From Kingella pumchi (GTDB lineage: Bacteria > Pseudomonadota > Gammaproteobacteria > Burkholderiales > Neisseriaceae), in contig NZ_JAKOOW010000037.1 of the NCBI RefSeq assembly GCF_022288825.1, positions 35,823 through 99,822 of the forward strand: a stretch of DNA of 64,000 bases, read 5' to 3'. This document shows, in pieces, positions 51,585 through 60,328 of this stretch. Position numbers and translations under genes: made by a program. Each line of letters opens with the position of its first letter. Position 1 is the stretch's first letter. A model generated the notes under the pieces. That model searched no databases. It saw only the letters and a list, made by a program, of their open reading frames with translations, and was not told the origin of the DNA.

Positions 51585-52001
51585 TCAGGCTGCCTGAAAG
51601 GCTTGTTTCAGGGCGGCTTCGGCGCGTTCGAGTGCGGCGGTTTCGTCGGCTTCGACGATATAGTTCACCCCCAGCGAAGGCGCGAGTTTGGACGACTGCT
51701 CGCGCATCAGATCAAGCTGCGGCGGGTCGGGCTCGATCAGCAGCATGGCGATGCAGCGCGCCCCCAACTGCGGCTGGCGGGCTTTAATCCAGGCCAGATA
51801 GGTTTTGCGGTCGGCAATGCGCTGCTCGTCACTCTTTTGCAGGCGCATCGGTGCGCAGACGGTGGCAAACAGACTGTCTTGGTGCTTGTCCAACAGGACG
51901 TCGAACTCGGCCAGCCAGTCGGCAAAATCGCGCACGGGAGTGAGATCGGTAAAGTAAACCGTGCCTTCGGGCAGGGTTTTGACGGGGGTGAAAAAGGGCA
52001 T
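51585..52001 (-). CDS. Small cytoplasmic protein in the iron-uptake group
   Basis: 138 aa from the ATG at 52001 (AAGGAAACCCAT upstream). It opens MPFFTPVKTLPEGTVYFTDL and is acidic and helical, with no signal. The last residues (QAFQAA stop) are read from a DUS. I do not recognise a family. Its position between the TonB receptor and the MFS gene suggests an accessory role. Confidence 0.65.
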   Translation of the reverse strand: MPFFTPVKTLPEGTVYFTDLTPVRDFADWLAEFDVLLDKHQDSLFATVCAPMRLQKSDEQRIADRKTYLAWIKARQPQLGARCIAMLLIEPDPPQLDLMREQSSKLAPSLGVNYIVEADETAALERAEAALKQAFQAA

Positions 52002-52086
52002 ATGGGTTTCCTTGTGCGGGTTGGCGGTCGGGCAGGTTTCAGGCTGGTTTGGCTTGGAAGCTGTCTGCAACGCATCGGGCTGCTGC

Positions 52087-52235
52087 GTCCCCTCTCCCGC
52101 CTGCGGGGGAGGGCTAGGGTGGGGCGGTGGCTGCTGCGGAAACGTTTGCGGGCTTCGGCGGCAAGCGCAGTTCTGCGAACTGCCACCCCCTCCCCAACCC
52201 TCCCCCGCGCTTAGGCGCAGGAGAGGGAGTGCGAC
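52087..52235. repeat. Large GC-rich imperfect inverted repeat
   Basis: CCCTCTCCCGCCTGCGGGGG at the left (from about 52090) faces CCTCCCCAACCCTCCCCCGC and GGAGAGGGAG at the right, with CGGTGG/CTGCCACC near the centre, giving arms of about 45 bp. The pattern of CCCTCTCCC-type arms is common in proteobacterial intergenic repeats. It fills most of the 52002-52312 gap; no gene or clear promoter is seen there. Confidence 0.65.
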
Positions 52236-52312
52236 ATAGGCGGTTTCAGGCTGCTTTGGCTTTTTTCAGGCTGCCCTGCCCGACTGGGTTTCAGGCAGCC
52301 TGAAAACGGCGG

Positions 52313-54373
52313 CTAAAACTTCACTTCCGTGCTGACGCCGATGCTGCGCGGGCGCTGGTAGAGCGCATCGAGGCGGTCGGCGGTGGAGATAAAGACCGGG
52401 CGGCGGCTGTTGAAGACGTTGTCGGCATACAGCGAGACGCGACCGTGTTTAAAGTTGTAGGCGGCGTAGAGGTTGGTTTGGCTGTAGGCGCCGATTTTGC
52501 CGCTTTCGGCGTTGTCGGCAGCGGAGTAGTAGCGGCCGGTGAAGCGCACGTCGCCGCCGACTTCCCAGCCGCTGGGATGCTGGTAGCTGGCGCCGAGGTT
52601 GGCGGTGTATTTGGGGGCGCGGCCGAGATTGCGCCCTTCGATGCCGCTGCCGGGGTAGCGTTTGATTTTGCTGTGCAGCAGGCCGAGCGCGGCGTGCAGT
52701 TTCAGGCCGTCCAGCGGCTGCCAGTCGGCGGAAAACTCGGCGCCGTGGGTGTGGACTTTGTCGGCGTTGCGGATCACGACTGAGTTGGGCCCGAGATAAA
52801 ACGGCAGCTGCATGTCTTTATATTGGTTGAAAAAGACGTTGCTGCCGAGTGTCAGCCGTTTGTCGGCGCTGCGCCAGCGGGCAAACCATTCGAGATTGGT
52901 AACGTATTCGGGTTTGTAGATATAGGTTTGGACCGGTCGGCCGAAGGTGATGCCGGCGCCGCCGGGGTTGTAGCCGCGCGCGGCTTTGATGCCGGTGTTG
53001 AACTGATCGTTTGGCCGGTAGGCGATTTCGGCTTTGGGCAGAAACACGGTCTGGCCTTTGTCCAAATCCAGATGCAGGGCGCCGCTGCCGCCGCGGCGCT
53101 GATGGCTTTCGTGTTCGACGCGGCCGGCCAGCGTCAGCCGCCATTGCGGGGCAAGGCGGATGTCGGTTTCGGCAAACAGGGCGGCGACGCGGTTTTTGTC
53201 GTTAAAGCTGTTGTGGCCGCCGACGGCGCGGATATCCACCCATTCGTCCTGCGTGCTGCGGAAGAAATACAGTCCGGCCAGGCCTTTCAGGCTGCCTGAA
53301 GATGTTTTCCAATGCAGGCTGGGCTCCCATTGGATTTCGCGGCCTTTGAGTCCGGCGGGCACGCCCTGCGGATGGACGGCCATCGGCAGGTGCAGGCGCT
53401 CGTTGGTATAGCGGGTGTAGATGAGTTTGTTTTCCAGACGCAGATTGTCGGCGGCCTGCCACGAAGTGTCCCAAATCACGGCGTTGGAGCCGGTTACGAA
53501 TACCGGTTTTTCCTTAAGGAAACGGCGGCTGGCGGTGTTGCCGAGAATTTCGTTCTGCGGCGCGCGCGAACGGATGTGATTGTAGGTCAGGCGGCTGTGG
53601 AATTCGGGATGCGCGGCCGGGGCGTAAAGCAGTTTCAGCCGCACATTGGTGTTTTCCACGCGGCGCGGGTTGCCGGTGGGCTCGTAGCGCACAAACGGCT
53701 CGTAGCTTTCGCGCTGCTGGCGCTCGGCGCTCAGGCGGAAAGACAGATTGTCTTGCACAACCGGGCCGGAAATGACGGCGGCGGCGTTGCGGGTTTTCTG
53801 GTTGCCCAATCCCAGCCGCAGCGCGCCTTCCCAATACGGCGTCGGGTCTTTCGAGCGCATGCTTACTGCCCCAGCCACCGCGTGCTGGCCGCGCACATTA
53901 CTCTGCGTCCCGCGCAGCACTTCCACCTGCTGCATATCCCACAGCGACTGCGTGCCGAAAGCGTATTCGTTATAGGTTGCCGAACGTCCGTCGATGGAAA
54001 GGTTCAAACGCGGCCGCGTGCCGGCAAAAAACGCTACCGCGCCGACAGCCGGCCCCGAGCCGTCCACACCGCGCACAGTGGGCAAATCGTTGCCGCTGCC
54101 CAAATCGACGGTATTGACCGTCTGCTTGAGCACGTCGGTGGCGGAAAGATTGTGGCCGCTGCGGTCGATATCGGGCGTGGTAAACACGCGGTGGCCGGTG
54201 GCGGTTTCAAAACTGCTGCGGCGGGTGCGCTCGCCCGAGACTACGATTTCCGGCAATTCCTGCGTGTATTCCTGCGCCGCCGGCGCACTCGCGGCATCGT
54301 CCGCCAGCGCCGGCAGCGCCGCAGACAGCGCCCCGGCCATCAGTGACAAACGTTTCAAAGCAGTTTTCGACAT
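52313..54373 (-). CDS. TonB-dependent outer-membrane receptor
   Basis: 686 aa. A signal peptide (to ALA-24) is followed by a TonB box region (ELPEIVVSGER), the plug domain (DVLKQTVNTVDLG, PTVRGVDGSGP, QQVEVLRGTQSNVRGQHAVA) and a 22-strand barrel ending RSIGVSTEVKF with terminal Phe. It imports a ferric siderophore or heme using TonB energy. A downstream small gene and MFS permease, and upstream tetR and hemO, support an iron or heme role. No diagnostic heme FRAP/NPNL motif is evident, so the ligand is open. Confidence 0.9.
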   Translation of the reverse strand: MSKTALKRLSLMAGALSAALPALADDAASAPAAQEYTQELPEIVVSGERTRRSSFETATGHRVFTTPDIDRSGHNLSATDVLKQTVNTVDLGSGNDLPTVRGVDGSGPAVGAVAFFAGTRPRLNLSIDGRSATYNEYAFGTQSLWDMQQVEVLRGTQSNVRGQHAVAGAVSMRSKDPTPYWEGALRLGLGNQKTRNAAAVISGPVVQDNLSFRLSAERQQRESYEPFVRYEPTGNPRRVENTNVRLKLLYAPAAHPEFHSRLTYNHIRSRAPQNEILGNTASRRFLKEKPVFVTGSNAVIWDTSWQAADNLRLENKLIYTRYTNERLHLPMAVHPQGVPAGLKGREIQWEPSLHWKTSSGSLKGLAGLYFFRSTQDEWVDIRAVGGHNSFNDKNRVAALFAETDIRLAPQWRLTLAGRVEHESHQRRGGSGALHLDLDKGQTVFLPKAEIAYRPNDQFNTGIKAARGYNPGGAGITFGRPVQTYIYKPEYVTNLEWFARWRSADKRLTLGSNVFFNQYKDMQLPFYLGPNSVVIRNADKVHTHGAEFSADWQPLDGLKLHAALGLLHSKIKRYPGSGIEGRNLGRAPKYTANLGASYQHPSGWEVGGDVRFTGRYYSAADNAESGKIGAYSQTNLYAAYNFKHGRVSLYADNVFNSRRPVFISTADRLDALYQRPRSIGVSTEVKF

Positions 54374-54390
54374 AGCGCTCCCCTTCTGAA

Positions 54391-54430
54391 AATTTACAAA
54401 TTAACACAATACAAACAAATTTTGTAAATT
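54391..54430. promoter_or_regulatory. Candidate operator dyad upstream of the TonB receptor and tetR
   Basis: AATTTACAAA (54391-54400) and TTTGTAAATT (54421-54430) form perfect 10-bp arms with a 20-bp AT-rich spacer, 18 bases before the receptor start codon and on the receptor side of the divergent tetR-family gene. It overlaps where the receptor promoter should lie. Whether it serves the TetR protein, Fur or another regulator is not decided. Confidence 0.65.
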
Positions 54431-54590
54431 ATAGACGGAGCCGGCGCCACGATGCAAGCGATTCGCATTTTTTAAACAGCAAAGGCAGCCTGAAAGCGCA
54501 GCTTCAACGAAGTTAAAACCCGTTTCAGGCTGCCTTGCCACGTCCGCGCAAAACTGCTACAAGCCCGCTATTTGCCCGCCCTGCCCCACC

Positions 54591-55181
54591 ATGACCAAAC
54601 CGAGCAAACCCGAACTGCTGGCCGACACCGCCCGCACCCTGTTTCACGCGCACGGCTTTGCCGCCGTAACCGTGGACAAAATCTGCCGCGCCGCCGCCGT
54701 CAGCCGCCCCACTTTCTACAAATACTACGCCGACAAAAACGAGCTGATCCGCAGCGTGTTCACCCGCCAGAAAGAGCAGGTGCGCCAGACGCTGCAGGCT
54801 CTGGCCGAAAGCGGCGGCACGTTGGCGGCGATACTCGAAGGCTTTCACGCCCTGCAACAGCAGTCGCTGGCCGAGCTGTATTCCGAAGCGGTGCTGCGCG
54901 ACATTCCCGCAGCCGTCGATTTGGAGCTGATCGCTTTTTTCCGCGAGATGGAAGAAGAAAAATACCGCTTTATGCGCGGCTTTTTCCACACCCTGCAACA
55001 GCGCGGCCTGATTGCCGCCCAACTGCCGGCCGAACTGATCGAACTCTATATCCGCGAAATGGACGCACTAATCCGCCACCCCGCCCTGGCCGCGCACTAC
55101 GCCGGCCAGTCGCAGCAGCTGCGCCGCGACGTGCTGCATCTGGTGCTTTACGGTTTGTCGCAGCACGGCGCAAGCGGATAG
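54591..55181 (+). CDS. TetR-family transcriptional regulator
   Basis: 196 aa. ADTARTLFHAHGFAAVTVDKI followed by AAVSRPTFYKYYADKNELI is the TetR helix-turn-helix (about 8-52). The all-helical C-domain has no known ligand signature. It is divergent from the TonB receptor gene, and the dyad in the gap is its natural target. An inverted DUS pair lies just upstream (54483-54540). Confidence 0.9.
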   Translation: MTKPSKPELLADTARTLFHAHGFAAVTVDKICRAAAVSRPTFYKYYADKNELIRSVFTRQKEQVRQTLQALAESGGTLAAILEGFHALQQQSLAELYSEAVLRDIPAAVDLELIAFFREMEEEKYRFMRGFFHTLQQRGLIAAQLPAELIELYIREMDALIRHPALAAHYAGQSQQLRRDVLHLVLYGLSQHGASG

Positions 55182-55236
55182 GTTTTCAGGCTGCTTTTAG
55201 AGAATGGCAGCCTGAAAACGCTTTGTGTTATTTGAC

Positions 55237-55285
55237 AAAAAAAGGCAGCCTGAAAACCGCTTTCACGGTTTTCAGGCTGCTTTTG
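55237..55285 (-). terminator. Inverted DUS pair after hemO
   Basis: AAAAGGCAGCCTGAAAACCG and CGGTTTTCAGGCTGCTTTT form a long stem past the hemO stop on the minus strand. Confidence 0.65.
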
Positions 55286-55303
55286 CTAGGGTGTATAGCC
55301 GGA

Positions 55304-55891
55304 TTAAGCGGCGGCAGGCAGCTCGAAGATTTCGCGCAGCAGGACTTTATAAAAGGCGAAAGCTTCCAATGCGCCTTTGAGCGCGGTTTCGCGGTCGGCG
55401 CCTTCGATGCCCAGATCGTTGAGCTTGGCGGCAAATTCGCGCCAGTGTTTGCCGCGGCCGTCGGCATGCGGACCCAGGTGGCGGGCGCCATGCTCGGCGT
55501 TGTAGCCCAGGTTTTTCTGCGCGTCTTTAAACAAGAAGGCGGCGCCGAGATTAGAGCCTTCGGCGCAGTAAAGCCAGCCCAAGCGTTCCATGCCTTTGGG
55601 TTCGGGAATCGCGGTGCTGATGGCTTTTTCGCTGCCGCCGATGTCTTTCATGTCCAGCAGCACGTCGTCGTAACGCGCCAGCTCGGCCAGGCCGGGGATT
55701 TTTTCGTTGAGCGCGGGGTCTTTGTAGATGTCGTCAACGATCTTGTGGAACACCGCCTGCAGCTGCAAAAAGCGGATGTAGTTTTCGCGGGTATCGAAGG
55801 GTTTGACCGACATCACCAGGTTGTCCACGCTGTCGTGGGTGGTGCGGCAGTTTTCTTTCAGATAGAGGGCGAAAGGTTGCTCAGTTGTCAT
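55304..55891 (-). CDS. hemO: Heme oxygenase, neisserial HemO type
   Basis: 195 aa. The proximal heme ligand is His19 in TTHDSVDNLVMSVKPF; GWLYCAEGSNLGAAFLFKDA and GARHLGPHADGRGKHWREF are HemO signatures with the distal Gly-rich kink. It opens heme to release iron (and biliverdin) in the cytoplasm. It is convergent with tetR and belongs to the adjoining iron/heme group. Confidence 0.95.
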   Translation of the reverse strand: MTTEQPFALYLKENCRTTHDSVDNLVMSVKPFDTRENYIRFLQLQAVFHKIVDDIYKDPALNEKIPGLAELARYDDVLLDMKDIGGSEKAISTAIPEPKGMERLGWLYCAEGSNLGAAFLFKDAQKNLGYNAEHGARHLGPHADGRGKHWREFAAKLNDLGIEGADRETALKGALEAFAFYKVLLREIFELPAAA

Positions 55892-55999
55892 TGAAAATCC
55901 TTTTTAATATCGGTTAGTTAATGTTTCAGGCAGCCTGAAACGCAAAACGGCGCCATGATACCCGATTTTGCATTTTTACGCTTCCTTTACATGATTTTT

Positions 56000-56809
56000 T
56001 CAGGCTGCCACCAGTTTGAACAGCATCTGGCTGGCAATCACAAACATCAGCATTCCGAGCGCGGCTTTCAGAACATCGGCCGGCAGACGGTGGGCGGCAC
56101 GCACGCCCAGCGGGGCAAACAAAACGGTACACGCCGCCAGCGCGGCCACGGCGGGCAGGTAGAGAAAGCCGACGCTGCCGGCAGGCAGATCGGCCAGCCC
56201 CCAGCCGGAGAGCAGGTAGCCGATTGCGCCGGAGAGCGCCATTGGCCAGGCCAGGCCGGTGGAAGTGGCGGTGGCGCGCAAAACGGGAACATTGCAGTAA
56301 AGCATAAACGGCACCGACAGCGAGCCGCCACCGATGCCGACCCAGCTCGAAAGCACGCCGATGGCGGTGCCGACGGCGCCGGTGGCGGCGCGGCCGGGCA
56401 TTTCGCGGTTGGGCTTGGGTTTGAGGCGCAGCATCATCTGCAGCGACATCACATAAAGAAACACAATAAACACCAGCTTCAGATGCCAGGCGGGAATATA
56501 GCGGGCGGCGAGAGAACCGAGTATGCCGCCGGCCACCATCGCCGGTGACATCCGCCGCAAAATGCGCCAGTCAATCGCACCGCGGCGGTGCTGCGCCAGC
56601 GCGCCGGAAAAGGTGGTAAACACCATCACCGCAAAGGAAGTGCCGACCGCCAGATGCTGGCTGTGGGCGGTATCCGGCTGCTGTTTGGCCAGCAGCCACA
56701 GCACGATCGGCACAATCAAAGTGCCGCCGCCCACGCCGAGCAGGCCGGCCATAAAACCTGCCGCTGCGCCCACGGCGAACAGCGGCAGCAAAATATCCAA
56801 AGTCCACAT
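56000..56809 (-). CDS. TSUP-family permease (TauE/SafE)
   Basis: 269 aa, eight predicted helices in two repeats, each opening with the family motif (FMAGLLGVGGGTLIVPIVL; LSSWVGIGGGSLSVPF). Members export or import sulfonates, sulfite or organic acids. Substrate unknown. It follows a small membrane protein gene on the same strand. Confidence 0.9.
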   Translation of the reverse strand: MWTLDILLPLFAVGAAAGFMAGLLGVGGGTLIVPIVLWLLAKQQPDTAHSQHLAVGTSFAVMVFTTFSGALAQHRRGAIDWRILRRMSPAMVAGGILGSLAARYIPAWHLKLVFIVFLYVMSLQMMLRLKPKPNREMPGRAATGAVGTAIGVLSSWVGIGGGSLSVPFMLYCNVPVLRATATSTGLAWPMALSGAIGYLLSGWGLADLPAGSVGFLYLPAVAALAACTVLFAPLGVRAAHRLPADVLKAALGMLMFVIASQMLFKLVAA

Positions 56810-56903
56810 ATCTCTATTTCCCGGCGGCGGCTTTCAGGCTGCCTGCCGCATGCAAAACCATCGGCGCCGCCCTACCCTGCGGCGGGGAAGCGGAAAGTGC
56901 CGA

Positions 56904-57071
56904 TTATACGCCGACAACAAAATAGAGATAGCCGCCCATGGCCAGGGCGAACACCAGCGCAAACAGCAGGGCCGGCACGATGCTGCCGCGCGGTTCGGAA
57001 TCGGATTGGGGATCGAGAAGCAACGGCGGCATTTCGTCGTCTTCTTCGTCGGAGAAAGGATGTTTGGTCAT
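56904..57071 (-). CDS. Small single-helix membrane protein
   Basis: 55 aa from the ATG at 57071 (61 aa if the ATG at 57089 is used; neither start has a strong ribosome site). An acidic N-terminal part (FSDEEDDEMPPLLLD) faces the cytoplasm, and one helix (VPALLFALVFALAMGGYLYFVV) follows. Codon use fits the genome. No family recognised. Confidence 0.65.
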   Translation of the reverse strand: MTKHPFSDEEDDEMPPLLLDPQSDSEPRGSIVPALLFALVFALAMGGYLYFVVGV

Positions 57072-57197
57072 ATCTTCAGTAAAAATCATTGTTATTGACT
57101 TTAATCATAGGGTTGGATGTGATGTATTAAGCAAAGCGCGTGCCTAATGCCAAACATAAATTTACGTTATGGCAATAATAGTTAAATTTCGCTAAAT

Positions 57198-57215
57198 TGT
57201 AAAGATTAATTTACA
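57198..57215. promoter_or_regulatory. Perfect TGTAAA-N6-TTTACA dyad
   Basis: TGTAAA and TTTACA flank six bases in an AT-rich gap upstream of the small membrane protein gene. The gap (57090-57354) otherwise holds AT-rich sequence and one DUS pair and no gene. The dyad looks like a repressor site; the regulator is unknown. Confidence 0.5.
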
Positions 57216-57354
57216 CTATAAGCAACCGGCGCCAAGACAGCCTGAAAACGTTTTTTGCTTAAGTGCCTTAGCCGGCAGCCCCCGCGCTTGGGCCCCCGCT
57301 TCTGGCAGCCGTTTGTGTAAAGTTTCAGGCAGCCTGAAACGGGTACGGACAAAC

Positions 57355-57390
57355 AAAAACCGCAGCGGCATGGTGCCGGCTGCGGTTTTT
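57355..57390 (-). terminator. Rho-independent terminator of the prolyl oligopeptidase gene
   Basis: AAAAACCGCAGC and GCTGCGGTTTTT form a 12-bp stem with a 12-base loop that itself can pair (GGCA/TGCC), 13 bases past the stop. It is symmetrical and can act on both strands; it does not contain a DUS. Confidence 0.85.
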
Positions 57391-57402
57391 TCAGGCTACT
57401 TT

Positions 57403-59523
57403 TTATTTGCGGTTGCCCAGCTTCTGCCACAGGAAGGAGAAAGACAGGGCGTTCATATGGGCGCGCTGGCGGTTGTTGGCCGCGCCGCCGTGGCCGCCTT
57501 CGACGTTTTCGTAATAGAGCGCGTCTTTGCCCGCCGCTTCCATTTTCGCCATCATCTTGCGCGCGTGGCCGGGGTGGACGCGGTCGTCGCGGGTGGAGGT
57601 GGTAAACAGCACCGGCGGGTATTTTTTCGCCGCGTCAAACAGATGATAAGGCGAGAAGGTGCGGATGTACGCCCATTCTTCCGGTTTGTCGGGATTGCCG
57701 TATTCCGCCATCCACGAAGCGCCGGCCAAGAGTTTGTTGTAGCGCTGCATATCCAGAAGCGGCACCTGAACCACCACCGCGCCGAACAGCTCGGGATACT
57801 GGGTGAGCATATTGCCGGTCAGCAAACCGCCGTTGCTGCCGCCCTGCGCGCCCAGATGCTCGGGCGAAGTGATTTTGCGCGCCACCAGATCGCGGGCGAC
57901 GGCGGCAAAGTCTTCATAGGCTTTGTGGCGGTTTTCCTTAAGCGCAGCGCGGTGCCAGGCGGGGCCGTATTCGCCACCGCCGCGGATATTGGCCAGCACA
58001 TAAACGCCGTGGCGGCCGGTTTCGTCGGTGCGCTGCAGCCAGGCGCGGCCGATGCTGCCGGAATAATGCGGCGTGAGCGACACTTCAAAGCCGCCGTAGC
58101 CGTAAAGCAGGGTCGGGTTTTTGCCGTCGGCTTTAAGGTTTTTGTGGGCGACGACGAAATACGGAATGCGAGTGCCGTCTTTGCTGCGGACAAAATATTG
58201 CTTGGCGGTGTAGTCGGCGGCGGGGAAGAAGGCAGGGGCGCTTTTGAGTTTTTCAGGCTGCCTGCCGGCTTCGGCCAGATACAGGGTATCAGGTTCGGTA
58301 AAGCTGCCGACGTCTATCCACAAGGCGTCGGACTCTTCGGCATCGACGGCGGCAACGCTGATTTTGCCGTTTTCAGGCAGCCCTTGGATGGTGCTGCGTT
58401 TCCAGCTTTTGCCTGCAGGCGTCAGCACTACCAGCCGGTTTTTCACGTCCTGCAGCAGATTGAGTACCAGGCGGTTTTTCGTCCACACCGCATCGTCGAG
58501 CGAAGTATCGGCAGTCGGCTCGAACAGCACGCTGATTTCGCGCTTACCCTGCATCCAGTTTTTAAAATCGGCAATCAGATAGGAGCCAGATTTGTAGGTT
58601 TTGCCCTGGAAATTCCAATCTTCACGCGGGCTTAACACCAGCCATTGGCGCACCACGCTCTTTTTCACCGAATCGGGCACGCCTTCGATTTTTTTCAGGC
58701 TGCCGTCGCTGTCGCGCAGATAGAGTTCGTCGCGGTAAAAGTCGATGGTGCGGGCAATGAAATCGCGCTCATAGCCTTTGGTGTGGCTGCGCACGCCGCC
58801 AACCACCATATCGGTTTTCTCGCCGGCAAACACTTTTTCCGCCGCTGCCAAAGGCGTGCCGCGCTTCCACACGCGCACTTCGCGCGGGTAGCCCGAATCG
58901 GTCATGCTGCCGGCGCCGAAATCGGTGGAAACGTACACGCTTTCTTGGTCGATCCAGCCCAGCGAGCCTTTGGCTTCGGGGCGGTAGAAGCCGTTTTCGA
59001 CAAACTCTTTGCTGTCCAAATCAAATTCGCGGGTAACGTCGGCATCCGAGCCGCCGCGCGACAGGCTGACCAGGCAGCGCCGGTAATCGGGTTTCAGGCA
59101 GTTTGCGCCGTGCCATACCCAGTTTTCCTTTTCGCGGCGGTTTAGTTCGTCCACATCCAGCAGCACTTCCCATTTGGGTTGCGGCTTGCGGTATTCGTCT
59201 AAAGTGGTGCGCCGCCACACGCCGCGCTGGTGCTGCTGATCCGTCCAAAAGTTGTAGTAATAATTGCCGCGCTTGGCAACGTGAGGGATTTTTTCCTGCG
59301 AATCGAGCACCGCCAGAATATCGTTTTCAATCGCCTGAAACTGCGGCGACGCCAGCTGTTTTTCCGCTGCTTCGTTGTGGCTGCGCACCCATTGCAGCGC
59401 TTTTTCGCCGCCAACGTCTTCCAGCCACAGGTGCGGATCGTCCTGCGCGGCAGGCTCTTGCGGCGCGGCCTGTGCGGCGGCGGCCAATACGGCCAGGCTT
59501 ACGGCGGATAAGGTCTTTTTCAT
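57403..59523 (-). CDS. Exported prolyl oligopeptidase (peptidase family S9A)
   Basis: 706 aa. A signal peptide (to AQA-19) is followed by DPHLWLEDVGGEKALQWV, the S9 propeller start. The catalytic domain has AQGGSNGGLLTGNM (nucleophile Ser), the acid in TRDDRVHPGHARK and His in VEGGHGG. It cleaves after proline in short peptides; the signal places it in the periplasm, unlike most cytosolic POPs. One DUS in the gene is read as GRQPEKLKS. Confidence 0.92.
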   Translation of the reverse strand: MKKTLSAVSLAVLAAAAQAAPQEPAAQDDPHLWLEDVGGEKALQWVRSHNEAAEKQLASPQFQAIENDILAVLDSQEKIPHVAKRGNYYYNFWTDQQHQRGVWRRTTLDEYRKPQPKWEVLLDVDELNRREKENWVWHGANCLKPDYRRCLVSLSRGGSDADVTREFDLDSKEFVENGFYRPEAKGSLGWIDQESVYVSTDFGAGSMTDSGYPREVRVWKRGTPLAAAEKVFAGEKTDMVVGGVRSHTKGYERDFIARTIDFYRDELYLRDSDGSLKKIEGVPDSVKKSVVRQWLVLSPREDWNFQGKTYKSGSYLIADFKNWMQGKREISVLFEPTADTSLDDAVWTKNRLVLNLLQDVKNRLVVLTPAGKSWKRSTIQGLPENGKISVAAVDAEESDALWIDVGSFTEPDTLYLAEAGRQPEKLKSAPAFFPAADYTAKQYFVRSKDGTRIPYFVVAHKNLKADGKNPTLLYGYGGFEVSLTPHYSGSIGRAWLQRTDETGRHGVYVLANIRGGGEYGPAWHRAALKENRHKAYEDFAAVARDLVARKITSPEHLGAQGGSNGGLLTGNMLTQYPELFGAVVVQVPLLDMQRYNKLLAGASWMAEYGNPDKPEEWAYIRTFSPYHLFDAAKKYPPVLFTTSTRDDRVHPGHARKMMAKMEAAGKDALYYENVEGGHGGAANNRQRAHMNALSFSFLWQKLGNRK

Positions 59524-59697
59524 CGTCTCTCCAAATCATTGCGGGGGTCGGGCTGGCGAGTATAACAAAATTTTACCCGCCTCCGTTTCAAGCAGCCTGA
59601 AAAGCCCGCACCGCAAAGCATGCTGCCCGCCGCCGCTTGCTGCTATAATCGTTAAACTGTGCAAACCCGAAACCCGAAAAAGCAGCCTGAAACCGCC

Positions 59698-60285
59698 ATG
59701 CCGCAAGCCGAAACCCACCCTTTCCCGCCGCTTCTGCCGCCTTCGGCACGCGTGATGCTGATGGGCACCTTCCCGCCCAAGGCCGACAAACACGCGATGG
59801 CTTTTCACTATCCCAATTTCCAAAACGATATGTGGCGGATTTTCGGCCTGGTGTTTTTCAACGACGCCGCCCATTTCCAAAAGCAGCCTGAAAAAGCCTT
59901 TGATGCCGACAAAATCAAAGCCTTTTTGCACGCGCGCGGCATCGCATCCTGCCCCACCGTGATCAAAGCCGTGCGCGAGCGCGACAACGCCGCCGACCAG
60001 TTTCTCACACCGGTGGAGCTGGTCGATCTGGACGCCGTGCTGACGCAAATGCCCGACTGCCGCGCCATCGGCGCCACCGGCGGCAAAGCGGCGGAAATAC
60101 TGGTATCAATGCTGCCGCAGAAAACCACCGCGCCCAAAACCGGCGAAACCATCGCCTTTCCCTACGCCGGCCGCGAACTGACGCTCACCCGCCTGCCCTC
60201 CACCTCCCGCGCCTACCCGCTGGCTTTGGAAAAGAAAGCCGCCGCCTACCGCGCATTTTTTCAGGCTGCCGGATTGGCGGATTAA
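59698..60285 (+). CDS. Uracil-DNA glycosylase superfamily protein (mismatch-specific type)
   Basis: 195 aa from the ATG at 59698; an earlier in-frame ATG would translate a DUS and adds 13 residues. RVMLMGTFPPKADKHAMAFHYP and NFQNDMWRIFG are the active-site motifs of a UDG-superfamily branch; LPSTSRAYPLALEKK is the C-terminal loop. It should excise uracil or related bases. TATAAT at 59644-59649 is a likely -10. The upstream DUS at 59678 overlaps the promoter region. Confidence 0.82.
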   Translation: MPQAETHPFPPLLPPSARVMLMGTFPPKADKHAMAFHYPNFQNDMWRIFGLVFFNDAAHFQKQPEKAFDADKIKAFLHARGIASCPTVIKAVRERDNAADQFLTPVELVDLDAVLTQMPDCRAIGATGGKAAEILVSMLPQKTTAPKTGETIAFPYAGRELTLTRLPSTSRAYPLALEKKAAAYRAFFQAAGLAD

Positions 60286-60328
60286 AGTTTTCAGGCTGCC
60301 TTCATCCCCCATACCCAAGGAATCCAAT

